From Paracoccus alkanivorans (GTDB lineage: Bacteria > Pseudomonadota > Alphaproteobacteria > Rhodobacterales > Rhodobacteraceae), in contig NZ_QOKZ01000003.1 in the NCBI RefSeq assembly GCF_003697785.1, forward strand, positions 434,001-498,000: a stretch of DNA of 64,000 nucleotides. Reading direction: 5' to 3'. Position 1 is the stretch's first letter; every line of letters starts with the position of its first letter. A model generated the notes under the pieces. The model did not search any database, had not been told where the DNA came from, and saw only the letters and a list, made by a program, of their open reading frames with translations. A program made the translations under genes and the position numbers. Positions 42,658 through 50,252 of the stretch are shown here, piece after piece.

Positions 42658-43296
42658 TTATGCGACCGGTTGATGACAGTTCCCGGATGCGCCGGTCGAA
42701 ACAGGCACATCGTTGATGATCTTTCCAAGCTTCACGACCTGTTGCCTGGCAAGGCCAATGATCTCTGCCTCGTTCATACCGTCGGATTGTGACCAGATGA
42801 GGATCGCATGTGCCAGCGCATGCGCCACCAGTTCGGCCAGCAATTCAGCCTCGGGGCGTGCGGTTTCGTCCAGGCGGGAAACGATGGGGCTGACCATCTG
42901 GTCGGACAGTTTCCGCAGCGAAGCGTGAAAGGTCGGCACCAGTTCGGGTGAACGCTCCAGCAAGGTATCGATCAGCCCGATCGTTTCACGACTCAGGTGG
43001 CTATCGGACAGATGCCTGCCAAGAACCTCGAACAGGTCGTTCATCAGTGGCCCTGACGCAGTTTCGAACCAGTCGATGATTTCCGGGGCGATTTCCGGTT
43101 GCTTGCCAACCAGCGCGGCCTCCTTGTTCGCGTAATAGTTGAAAAAGGTCCGCAGGCTGATCCCTGCCTCTGCCGCGATCATCTCGGTCGTCACTGCCTC
43201 GAAGCCTTCGCGCAATGCCAGTCGCAGCGTGGCGGACTGGATTTCCCGCCCGGTTTGCAGGCGGCGGCGATCACGAAGCGTTGAAGATGCGGGCAT
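42658..43296 (-). CDS. TetR-family repressor of the RND pump
   Basis: A 212-residue regulator with the TetR helix-turn-helix TTEMIAAEAGISLRTFFNYY near residue 36 and a variable ligand domain ending VKLGKIINDVPVSTGAS. It is divergent from the adaptor/pump genes with a 119-base gap holding the palindrome TTGCATG-C-CATGCAA, its probable operator. The start was chosen as the ATG giving typical length; an ATG eight codons earlier is possible. A toxic hydrophobic compound would relieve repression. Confidence 0.9.
   Translation of the reverse strand: MPASSTLRDRRRLQTGREIQSATLRLALREGFEAVTTEMIAAEAGISLRTFFNYYANKEAALVGKQPEIAPEIIDWFETASGPLMNDLFEVLGRHLSDSHLSRETIGLIDTLLERSPELVPTFHASLRKLSDQMVSPIVSRLDETARPEAELLAELVAHALAHAILIWSQSDGMNEAEIIGLARQQVVKLGKIINDVPVSTGASGNCHQPVA
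42662..42679 (-). promoter_or_regulatory. Pho-box-like element upstream of the phytase-type gene
   Basis: On the minus strand it reads CTGTCAT-N4-CGGTCGC: a perfect first PhoB half-site and a five-of-seven second one at the standard 11-base period. It lies 72 bases before the phytase-type start and within the last codons of the neighbouring tetR gene. It matches the element before the nuclease gene at 14 of 19 aligned positions. Confidence 0.5.
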
Positions 43297-43332
43297 CGGC
43301 TGAGATCTCAGTAATTTCACTTAAAGCAAATA

Positions 43333-43347
43333 TTGCATGCCATGCAA
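43333..43347. promoter_or_regulatory. Operator of the first RND pump
   Basis: TTGCATG (43333-43339), one central base, and CATGCAA (43341-43347) form a perfect 15-bp inverted repeat in the gap between tetR and the adaptor gene. A further half-like TGCAAGG follows about ten bases on. It is the likely site of the divergent TetR protein. Confidence 0.7.
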
Positions 43348-43415
43348 AATTATGCAAGGACGCCTCCAACCTGGTCCTTGCCAAACGGGGCCGCATCTTG
43401 TCCGGGATTATCACG

Positions 43416-44615
43416 ATGTCTGATTTTCGTCGCTCGATCCGTCTGGCGGTCATCGCGCTGCTGACATTTGGATCCGCCGCCATCGCGCAGAATGCCGCGC
43501 CGCCCAAGCAGGTTGGCGTGGTCGAGATCGCTTTGCAGCCCGTGCCCCGGATCGTGACCCTGCCCGGACGGGCGGTGTCGGGGGCCGAGGCGGCGATCCG
43601 GCCGCGCGTCGGCGGTATCGTTACCGAGATCCTTTATGATGCCGGTCGCCCGGTCAAACGGGGCGATCCGTTGTTCCGTATCGACGCGACTACATACGAG
43701 GCCAATCTCAGCAGCGCCGAGGCGGATGTGGCCTCTGCCAGGGCGGCAGTGACCGAGGCGGAATCGGCCTATCAGCGAACCGAAAGACTGCAGGGTTCGG
43801 GAACCACGCTGGCGCAGGTCGAGGCGGCCCGGGCGACGCTGGAACAGGCCCGGGCGACGCTGCAATCGGCGCAGGCGGCGCTGCGATTGGCGCAGGCGGA
43901 GCTGGACTGGACCACAGTGACCAGCCCAATCGATGGAATGGCCAGCGTGGCCGAAGTGTCGGTGGGTGATCTGGTGACCGCCGGGCAGGCAGAGGCAATG
44001 GCCACGGTGACACGGCTCGATCCGATCGAGGTGGATATGTATGAACCCTCGGCCCGGATGCTGTCGGTCATCAGCGATATCACCGAGGGGCGGCTGAAGA
44101 TGAACGAGAAGCTGCGGGCGACCCTGACGCTGGAAACCGGCCAGACCTACGAGGCGACCGGCGAATTGGTGGCGCCGGGTTTCAGCGTATCGACCTCGAC
44201 CGGCGCGGTCGATACCCGCTTCCGCTTTGATAACCCGCGCAATCTTCTGCTACCGGGAATGTTTCTGCGCGGACAGGTTGAACTGGGCACGGTCCAGGCG
44301 TTCCTGGTGTCGCAATCGGCGGCGACACGCGACCGCACCGGCAAGCTGACCGCATGGGTGGTTGAGGAGGGCAAGGCCGTGCAGCGTGAACTGGCTGATA
44401 ACGGCACATGGCAGCATAACTGGATCGTGACTGATGGTTTGCAAGAGGGTGATCTGCTGGCGGTGGATGGGCTGACCGGCCTGAGCGAAGGTATGGAAGT
44501 CACCACTGTTCCGGTCACCTTCGACGAAAACGGCGTGGTGCGCGAGGTGGAGGGCGATAACGCTCCCGCCTCGGAGAAAGCCTCCGTCACCGACGACACC
44601 CCGGCGACGGAGTAA
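43416..44615 (+). CDS. RND efflux periplasmic adaptor (MFP)
   Basis: The 399-residue protein has a signal peptide (ending SAAIA near residue 24), a lipoyl half-motif (RPRVGGIVTEILYDAGRPVK), a long helical hairpin with repeated Q-A-A/A-R-A-T-L-E units (about 95-160), the second lipoyl half (VTSPIDGMASVAEVSVGDLV) and beta-barrel and membrane-proximal domains. No lipobox cysteine is present. It joins the inner-membrane pump to an outer-membrane channel that is not encoded nearby. The C-terminus is acidic. The pump gene starts six bases later. Confidence 0.93.
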   Translation: MSDFRRSIRLAVIALLTFGSAAIAQNAAPPKQVGVVEIALQPVPRIVTLPGRAVSGAEAAIRPRVGGIVTEILYDAGRPVKRGDPLFRIDATTYEANLSSAEADVASARAAVTEAESAYQRTERLQGSGTTLAQVEAARATLEQARATLQSAQAALRLAQAELDWTTVTSPIDGMASVAEVSVGDLVTAGQAEAMATVTRLDPIEVDMYEPSARMLSVISDITEGRLKMNEKLRATLTLETGQTYEATGELVAPGFSVSTSTGAVDTRFRFDNPRNLLLPGMFLRGQVELGTVQAFLVSQSAATRDRTGKLTAWVVEEGKAVQRELADNGTWQHNWIVTDGLQEGDLLAVDGLTGLSEGMEVTTVPVTFDENGVVREVEGDNAPASEKASVTDDTPATE

Positions 44616-44621
44616 TCCAGC

Positions 44622-47600
44622 ATGGCCCGTTTTTTCATCCACCGCCCTGTTTTCGCGTGGGTCATCGCCTTCGTGACCATGCTGGTGGGCTCGCTCGGCT
44701 TGTCGACCCTGCCGATCGAGCAATATCCACAGATCGCCCCGACCACGGTGCGGATCAGCGCCGGCTATAACGGCGCCTCGGCGGAGATCGTCGAAAGCTC
44801 GGTCACCACCGTCATCGAGGATGCGATGACCGGTCTCGACGGGCTGATCTACATGACTTCGAACTCGACGCCGGGATCGGCCTCTATATCTCTGACCTTC
44901 GACGACACGGTGGATGCGGATATCGCGCAGGTGCAGGTGCAGAACAAGTTGCAGCTTGTGACCTCGCAACTGCCCGACATCGTGCAGCAATCGGGCGTGT
45001 CTGTGTCGCGTTCAACCTCGTCGATCCTGCTTGTCGGGGCGCTGACCAGCAGCGACGGGCGCTATTCGACGGTCGAACTGGGCGATCTGACGGCGCAGAT
45101 GATCGAAGATCCGGTCAAGCGCACGCCCGGTGTCGGTTCGATCAACACGTTCGGATCGGGCTATGCGATGCGGATCTGGCTCGACCCGATGAAGATGGCG
45201 CAATACCAGGTCACGCCTGCCGACGTGACCTCGGCAGTGTCCGAGCAGAACAGCAATGTCACCGTCGGCAGTCTTGGCGCGCAGCCTGCACCGGAAGGCC
45301 AGCGCCTGACCCTGTCGCTTTCGGCGCAGTCGCAGTTCTCCAGCGTCAAGGAGTTCGAGCGTATCCTGCTGCGCGTGGATCCGGACGGCTCGACCGTTTT
45401 TCTGGGCGATGTCGCGCGGATCGAGATCGGGCAGGAAAGCTATGGCGGCGCATCGCGCTATAACGGCAACCCGGCGGCGGGCTTCGCGGTCAACCTGGCG
45501 ACCGGCGCGAATGCCGTCGAAACCGCCGAGGCCGTACGCGAGGTGCTGGCTGGCATCGCGCCATCGCTGCCCGAAGGCGTCGATATCGTCTATCCCTATG
45601 ATACTTCGCCCTTCGTCGAGGAATCGATCAACCAAGTCTACCACACCCTGGCCGAAGCAGTCGTGCTGGTTTTCCTGGTCATCCTTTGCTTCCTGCAAAG
45701 CTGGCGCGCGACGATCATCCCGGTGATCGCCATCCCGGTGGTGTTGCTGGGCACTTTTGCGGTGCTTGCCTTTGCGGGATACACGATCAACACGCTGACC
45801 ATGTTCGCGATGGTTCTGGCCATCGGCCTGCTGGTCGATGACGCCATCGTGGTGGTCGAGAATGTCGAGCGGGTGATGGAGGAAGAGGGGCTCGGACCCG
45901 TCGAGGCGACGGAAAAGAGCATGGCGGAAATCACCTCTGCGCTGGTCGGCATCGTGCTGGTCCTGTCGGCGGTGTTCCTGCCAATGGCCTTCATGTCCGG
46001 CGCGACCGGGGTGATCTATCGGCAGTTTTCGGTCACGATCATCACCGCCATGGTTCTGTCGCTCGGGGTTGCAGTGATCCTGACGCCGGCCATGTGCGCC
46101 ACCCTGCTACGCCCGCGCAAGCACGGCGACGGGATCGCGCCCGCGCGCTGGTTCAACCGCAATCTCGACCGCGCGACCGGCGGTTATGCCAGCGTGGTTG
46201 GTGGGCTGGTCAAACGGCCCTTCCGCATGCTGGTGGTGCTGGTCGCGATCGGGGCCGGGGTGGCAATGCTGTATCAGAAACTGCCTGGCTCGTTCCTGCC
46301 CGACGAGGATCAGGGCGTGATGCTGGTCATGGTCGAGACCCCCGACGGATCGACCACGGCACAGACGCAGGCGCTGGTCGAGAAGGTCGAGGATTACCTG
46401 CTGAACGAGGAATCCGAAACGGTCGAGTCGGTCTTTGCCGCGCTTGGCTTCAGCTTTGGCGGATCGGGGCAGAACAGCGCGATGATCTTTGCCAAGCTGC
46501 ATGATTACGAAGAGCGCGAGGGCCATGACGTCGCCTCTCTGGTCAGCCGCGCCAATGCGCATTTCTTCATGACCAACCGTTCGGGCCAGGTCTATGTGCT
46601 GCAGCCACCCGCCATTCAGGGCATGGGCGCGTCCTCGGGCTTTTCGATGTATCTCGTCGATCAGGCCGGGCGCGGGCAGGAGGCGCTTTCCGCCGCTGCC
46701 GATCAGCTTGTCGCCGACACACAGGCCGATGGCCGCGTCACCAACCTGCGCGGTAACGAGGCGCCGTTCGAGACCTCTCTGCGGCTGGATATCGACCAGC
46801 AGAAGGCCGCGGCTTTCGGTCTGTCGATTTCCGAGGTCAACGCGATGCTGTCGGTGATCTTTGCCGGGCGGGACGTGAACGACTTTGCGTTGGGGTCCGA
46901 ACTGCGTCCGGTCATCGTGCAGGGCGAGGCCGAGGCCCGCTCGCAGCCCGAGGATATCGACCGCTGGTATGCCCGCAACGATCAGGGCGAGATGGTTTCC
47001 TTCGCGGCGATCGCGACCCGGGCGTGGGATCAGGAGCCGCAGGCGCTTGCCCGCTATGGCGGCACCCGTGCGCTGGAACTGAGCGGTGCGGCCGCGCAGG
47101 GGCTGTCTTCGGGCGCGGCGATGGAGGCGATGGAGGAGCTGGTCGCCGATCTGGATGGCGGCTATGGCACGGCCTGGACCGGCCTGTCCTATCAGGAACG
47201 GCTTTCGGGCAATCAGGCGCCGATGCTGTTTGCGCTTTCGGCGCTGGTCGTGTTCCTTGCGCTGGCGGCCCTGTATGAAAGCTGGACCGTGCCGCTGGCG
47301 GTGATGATGACCGTGCCGATCGGGGTGCTGGGCGCATTGGCGGCGGCGCTGATCTTCGGACAGTCGAACGATGTCTATTTCAAGGTCGGCCTGCTGACCA
47401 CCATCGGGCTTGCCGCGCGCAACGCGATCCTGATCGTGGAATTCGCGCAATCCCTGGTGGCGCAGGGCAAATCGCTGCTGGAGGCCGCCATCGAGGCGTC
47501 CAGGATGCGGCTGCGTCCGATCCTGATGACGACCTTTGCCTTCATGCTGGGGGTATTGCCGCTGGCGATCGCCTCGGGTGCCGGGGCAGGGGCGCAGAAC

Positions 47601-47732
47601 TCCATCGGGATCGGGGTGCTGGGCGGCATGGCGTCCTCGGCGGTGATCGGCATCTTCCTCGTGCCGGTCTTCTACGTTGCCGTGCTGCAAGGCGTGAAGC
47701 TGGTATCGGGACGGAAAAGAAAGCCCGTGTGA
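44622..47732 (+). CDS. RND efflux transporter, HAE1/AcrB type
   Basis: A 1036-residue inner-membrane pump. It begins MARFFIHRPVFAWVIAFVTM and carries the proton-relay pair D406-D407 in IGLLVDDAIVVVENVERVME, two large periplasmic loops, and the second-half AARNAILIVEFAQSLVAQG. Length and order match AcrB, so it should export hydrophobic drugs or organic compounds by proton exchange with the preceding adaptor. Regulation is probably by the divergent TetR gene. Confidence 0.96.
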   Translation: MARFFIHRPVFAWVIAFVTMLVGSLGLSTLPIEQYPQIAPTTVRISAGYNGASAEIVESSVTTVIEDAMTGLDGLIYMTSNSTPGSASISLTFDDTVDADIAQVQVQNKLQLVTSQLPDIVQQSGVSVSRSTSSILLVGALTSSDGRYSTVELGDLTAQMIEDPVKRTPGVGSINTFGSGYAMRIWLDPMKMAQYQVTPADVTSAVSEQNSNVTVGSLGAQPAPEGQRLTLSLSAQSQFSSVKEFERILLRVDPDGSTVFLGDVARIEIGQESYGGASRYNGNPAAGFAVNLATGANAVETAEAVREVLAGIAPSLPEGVDIVYPYDTSPFVEESINQVYHTLAEAVVLVFLVILCFLQSWRATIIPVIAIPVVLLGTFAVLAFAGYTINTLTMFAMVLAIGLLVDDAIVVVENVERVMEEEGLGPVEATEKSMAEITSALVGIVLVLSAVFLPMAFMSGATGVIYRQFSVTIITAMVLSLGVAVILTPAMCATLLRPRKHGDGIAPARWFNRNLDRATGGYASVVGGLVKRPFRMLVVLVAIGAGVAMLYQKLPGSFLPDEDQGVMLVMVETPDGSTTAQTQALVEKVEDYLLNEESETVESVFAALGFSFGGSGQNSAMIFAKLHDYEEREGHDVASLVSRANAHFFMTNRSGQVYVLQPPAIQGMGASSGFSMYLVDQAGRGQEALSAAADQLVADTQADGRVTNLRGNEAPFETSLRLDIDQQKAAAFGLSISEVNAMLSVIFAGRDVNDFALGSELRPVIVQGEAEARSQPEDIDRWYARNDQGEMVSFAAIATRAWDQEPQALARYGGTRALELSGAAAQGLSSGAAMEAMEELVADLDGGYGTAWTGLSYQERLSGNQAPMLFALSALVVFLALAALYESWTVPLAVMMTVPIGVLGALAAALIFGQSNDVYFKVGLLTTIGLAARNAILIVEFAQSLVAQGKSLLEAAIEASRMRLRPILMTTFAFMLGVLPLAIASGAGAGAQNSIGIGVLGGMASSAVIGIFLVPVFYVAVLQGVKLVSGRKRKPV

Positions 47733-47850
47733 ACTTCACAACGGTGGTGACATCACCTCCGCGCAATCAGATCATGTCGGGCCTACTGGCTTCTGCGGCG
47801 ATGGCGTGATCCGTTTGCGCGGGGATTTCGTGGCAATGACGGGGCATTTG

Positions 47851-47877
47851 GCGACGAAGGTGCAGAAAATTCGTCGC
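47851..47877. promoter_or_regulatory. Inverted repeat upstream of the tungstate importer
   Basis: GCGACGAA (47851-47858) and TTCGTCGC (47870-47877) pair perfectly around an 11-base spacer, 65 bases before the tupB start. The 210-base gap after the RND gene holds no gene I can support. The repeat may be a regulator site (for example for an oxyanion-responsive ModE/TupR-type protein) or a leader hairpin; it is not an obvious molybdenum-cofactor riboswitch. Confidence 0.45.
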
Positions 47878-47942
47878 AACAGGGTTGGAGATCCCGCAAT
47901 CATCTGAAAGCTTGGGCGCAAATTCGGGAGGGCGGTCGGCAC

Positions 47943-48647
47943 ATGGTCGATCTTTGGGACGGTTTGGCACAGGCATTCTGGCTGATGGTGACGCTCGACG
48001 CGGAACTCGTCGAGATCTCGCTGCGATCCTTGCAGGTGACGATCAGCGCAACCTGCATCGCGGCCCTGATCGCCATGCCATTGGCGGCATGCCTGGCCGT
48101 GTACCGGTTTCGCTGGCGGCGCAATGTCGTTGCGGTCCTGAACGCGATGATGGGCCTGCCTCCGGTCGTCGTGGGGCTGGTCGTCTATGTGCTCCTGTCG
48201 CGCTCGGGGCCCCTGGGGGTGCTGGGGCTGCTGTTCACCCCGACGGCGATGATCATCGCGCAGATCGTCATCATCGTGCCGCTGATCGCGAGTGTCGCAC
48301 ATCAGTCGATCCGTGATCTGTGGCAGGAATACCATGATCTGCTGATCTCGATGAATGTCACGCAGGCGCAGAAGGTTCGGACCCTGTTATGGGATTCACG
48401 AAGGGCCCTGCTGACCGCCGCGCTTGCCGGATTTGGCCGCGCGATTGGCGAGGTGGGGGCAATCATGATCGTCGGCGGCAATATCGACAACGCGACGCGC
48501 GTGCTGACCACCGCCATCGCGCTGGAGACCGGCAAGGGCGATTTCGCATTGGCGCTGGCGCTTGGCTTCGTCCTGATCGCGTTGGCAATCAGCGTCAACC
48601 TGGCGATCCACTGGCTGAGTGGCACCGAGCGGGAGGCGGGATGGTGA
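47943..48647 (+). CDS. tupB: Tungstate ABC transporter permease TupB
   Basis: The 234-residue membrane protein has about five helices and the TupB/WtpB-type loop GRAIGEVGAIMIVGGNIDNA near residue 165, followed by TRVLTTAIALETGKGDFALA. This loop docks the ATPase. It is the first gene of a tup operon ordered B-C-A, and the tupC start lies inside its last codons. Located beside a formate dehydrogenase of the tungsten type, it should supply tungstate for that enzyme. Confidence 0.92.
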   Translation: MVDLWDGLAQAFWLMVTLDAELVEISLRSLQVTISATCIAALIAMPLAACLAVYRFRWRRNVVAVLNAMMGLPPVVVGLVVYVLLSRSGPLGVLGLLFTPTAMIIAQIVIIVPLIASVAHQSIRDLWQEYHDLLISMNVTQAQKVRTLLWDSRRALLTAALAGFGRAIGEVGAIMIVGGNIDNATRVLTTAIALETGKGDFALALALGFVLIALAISVNLAIHWLSGTEREAGW

Positions 48648-49357
48648 GTGATCTCTTTCCGGTAACGATGGCGGGTGCCCGGACCTCGCGGCGCGGCATC
48701 GTTCTTGTCGGTCCGATAGATCTGACGCTGGAAGGTCAGGGGGCCTGTGTCGTGATCGGGCCGAACGGCTCGGGCAAGACCTCGTTCCTGCGCATGCTGC
48801 ATGGCGCGGCGCGGCTGACCGGGGGATCGATTACCTGGGGCTGCCCCACGCCCGAGGCGCGCAGGCGGCAGGCCTTCGTCTTTCAGCGACCGGTCATGCT
48901 GCGGCGGACAGTCGAGCAGAACCTGACCTATCCGCTGATCGTCCATGGCGTTTCGCGCCGCGAGGCGCAATCGCGCGCCCGGCAATGGGCCGGCAAGGTC
49001 GGACTGGCTTCGATGCTTGACCGTCAGGCCTCGATCCTGTCGGGGGGCGAGCAGCAAAAGCTGGCGCTGGCCCGGGCACTGATTACCCGACCTAAGCTGT
49101 TGTTCCTCGACGAGCCTTGTGCTTCACTTGACGGGCGTGCGACACGGGAGATCGAGGAAATCCTGCAATCGACCAAGGCCGAGGGGACCCGGCTGATCAT
49201 GTCGACCCATGACATGGGGCAGGCCCGGCGCATGGCCGATCAGGTGCTGTTCCTGTTGCGGGGCAAACTGCATGACCAGGGAAAGGCTCCGGGATTCTTC
49301 GACCGGCCCGGAACGCCGCAGGCACGGGCTTTCTTAAGGGGAGATATCGTTGAATGA
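48641..49357 (+). CDS. tupC: Tungstate ABC transporter ATP-binding protein TupC
   Basis: From the ATG preceded by GGGAGG and CGGG the protein is 238 residues, with Walker A GPNGSGKTS (near 39), signature ILSGGEQQKLALARALI, Walker B KLLFLDEPCASLDG and switch histidine in IMSTHDMGQAR. It lacks the C-terminal TOBE extension of ModC, in line with TupC. It overlaps tupB by seven bases and tupA by four, indicating strict co-translation. Confidence 0.92.
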   Translation: MVSDLFPVTMAGARTSRRGIVLVGPIDLTLEGQGACVVIGPNGSGKTSFLRMLHGAARLTGGSITWGCPTPEARRRQAFVFQRPVMLRRTVEQNLTYPLIVHGVSRREAQSRARQWAGKVGLASMLDRQASILSGGEQQKLALARALITRPKLLFLDEPCASLDGRATREIEEILQSTKAEGTRLIMSTHDMGQARRMADQVLFLLRGKLHDQGKAPGFFDRPGTPQARAFLRGDIVE

Positions 49358-50160
49358 TGCGTAAACTGATGCTGGGGCTGGCGGCTCTGACAGTCGCGGC
49401 GGCCGCGCAAGCCGACGAGATGAAGATGGCGGTGACGACCTCGTTCCACAATTCGGGGCTGGCCGAAGTGCTGTTACCCGAAATCCGGAAAGATCTGGAT
49501 CTGGAGGTCCAGCTTCTGGTGGTCGGCACCGGGCAGGCGATCAAGCTGGGTGAGGCCGGGGATGTCGATGCGATCCTGGTGCATTCCCGCGCGGCCGAGG
49601 ACAAGTTTGTCGAGGGCGGTTTCGGCACTCATCGACGCGAGATCATGTATAATGATTACGTCTTTATCGGCCCCGGCGACGACCCCGCCGGAATCGCGGA
49701 TGACGAAAGCGCCGTTGAGGTCTTGCAGGACATCGCGTCGGCCGAGGCGGATTTCGTCAGCCGCGGCGACGACAGCGGCACCCACAAGAAAGAACTGAGC
49801 CTGTGGAAAGCCGCCGGTCTCGATGCCGAGGGTTTCGGCGACTGGTACAAGGCGGTCGGCAGCGGGATGGGTGCGGCGCTGAACACTGCGGCGGGGATGA
49901 ACGCCTATATCCTGTCGGACCGGGCTAGCTGGCTGAATTTCGGCAACAAGGCCGATCTGGAGCTGCTGTATTCCGGCGACCCGGAACTGTTCAACCAATA
50001 TGCCTATATTCCGGTGAACCCCGAAAAGCACGATCACGTAAAACATGATCTGGCTGAAAAGCTGGAGGGTTGGCTGGTCTCGGATCGCGCGAAGGAACTG
50101 ATTGACGGTTACGAGATCAACGGCGAGACGCTGTTCGTCTTCAACGCAGAAGAGGAGTGA
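49354..50160 (+). CDS. tupA: Tungstate-binding protein TupA
   Basis: A 268-residue exported protein (signal peptide to about residue 21, AAAQADE). The ligand site follows the TupA pattern: TTSFHNSGLAEVLLP near the N-terminus, VVGTGQAIKLGEAGDVD, and RGDDSGTHKKELSLW near 138. TupA proteins bind tungstate with far higher affinity than molybdate. It is the last gene of the tup operon; a strong hairpin separates it from the convergent formate dehydrogenase genes. Confidence 0.92.
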   Translation: MMRKLMLGLAALTVAAAAQADEMKMAVTTSFHNSGLAEVLLPEIRKDLDLEVQLLVVGTGQAIKLGEAGDVDAILVHSRAAEDKFVEGGFGTHRREIMYNDYVFIGPGDDPAGIADDESAVEVLQDIASAEADFVSRGDDSGTHKKELSLWKAAGLDAEGFGDWYKAVGSGMGAALNTAAGMNAYILSDRASWLNFGNKADLELLYSGDPELFNQYAYIPVNPEKHDHVKHDLAEKLEGWLVSDRAKELIDGYEINGETLFVFNAEEE

Positions 50161-50201
50161 AGCTCCCTTGCACGAGCCTCGCGACCTTCGGGCGTGCTGC
50201 C

Positions 50202-50228
50202 GGCTGCGGGGCTTGAAACCCCGCAGCC
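50202..50228. terminator. Strong bidirectional terminator between tup and formate dehydrogenase genes
   Basis: GGCTGCGGGG (50202-50211) and CCCCGCAGCC (50219-50228) form a perfect ten-bp stem with a seven-base loop, followed by ATTTCG. It lies in the 92-base gap between the converging tupA and formate dehydrogenase alpha genes and can serve both. Confidence 0.8.
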
Positions 50229-50252
50229 ATTTCGAATGCAAATACCCGTGCC

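Noticed and set aside
46107..47690. 527-codon minus-strand frame opposite the first RND pump
   Set aside because: Antisense shadow with H/R/Q-rich content and no domain.
47733..47942. Molybdenum/tungsten cofactor riboswitch ahead of tupB
   Set aside because: Only one simple inverted repeat is visible, with none of the multi-stem structure of the Moco RNA motif.
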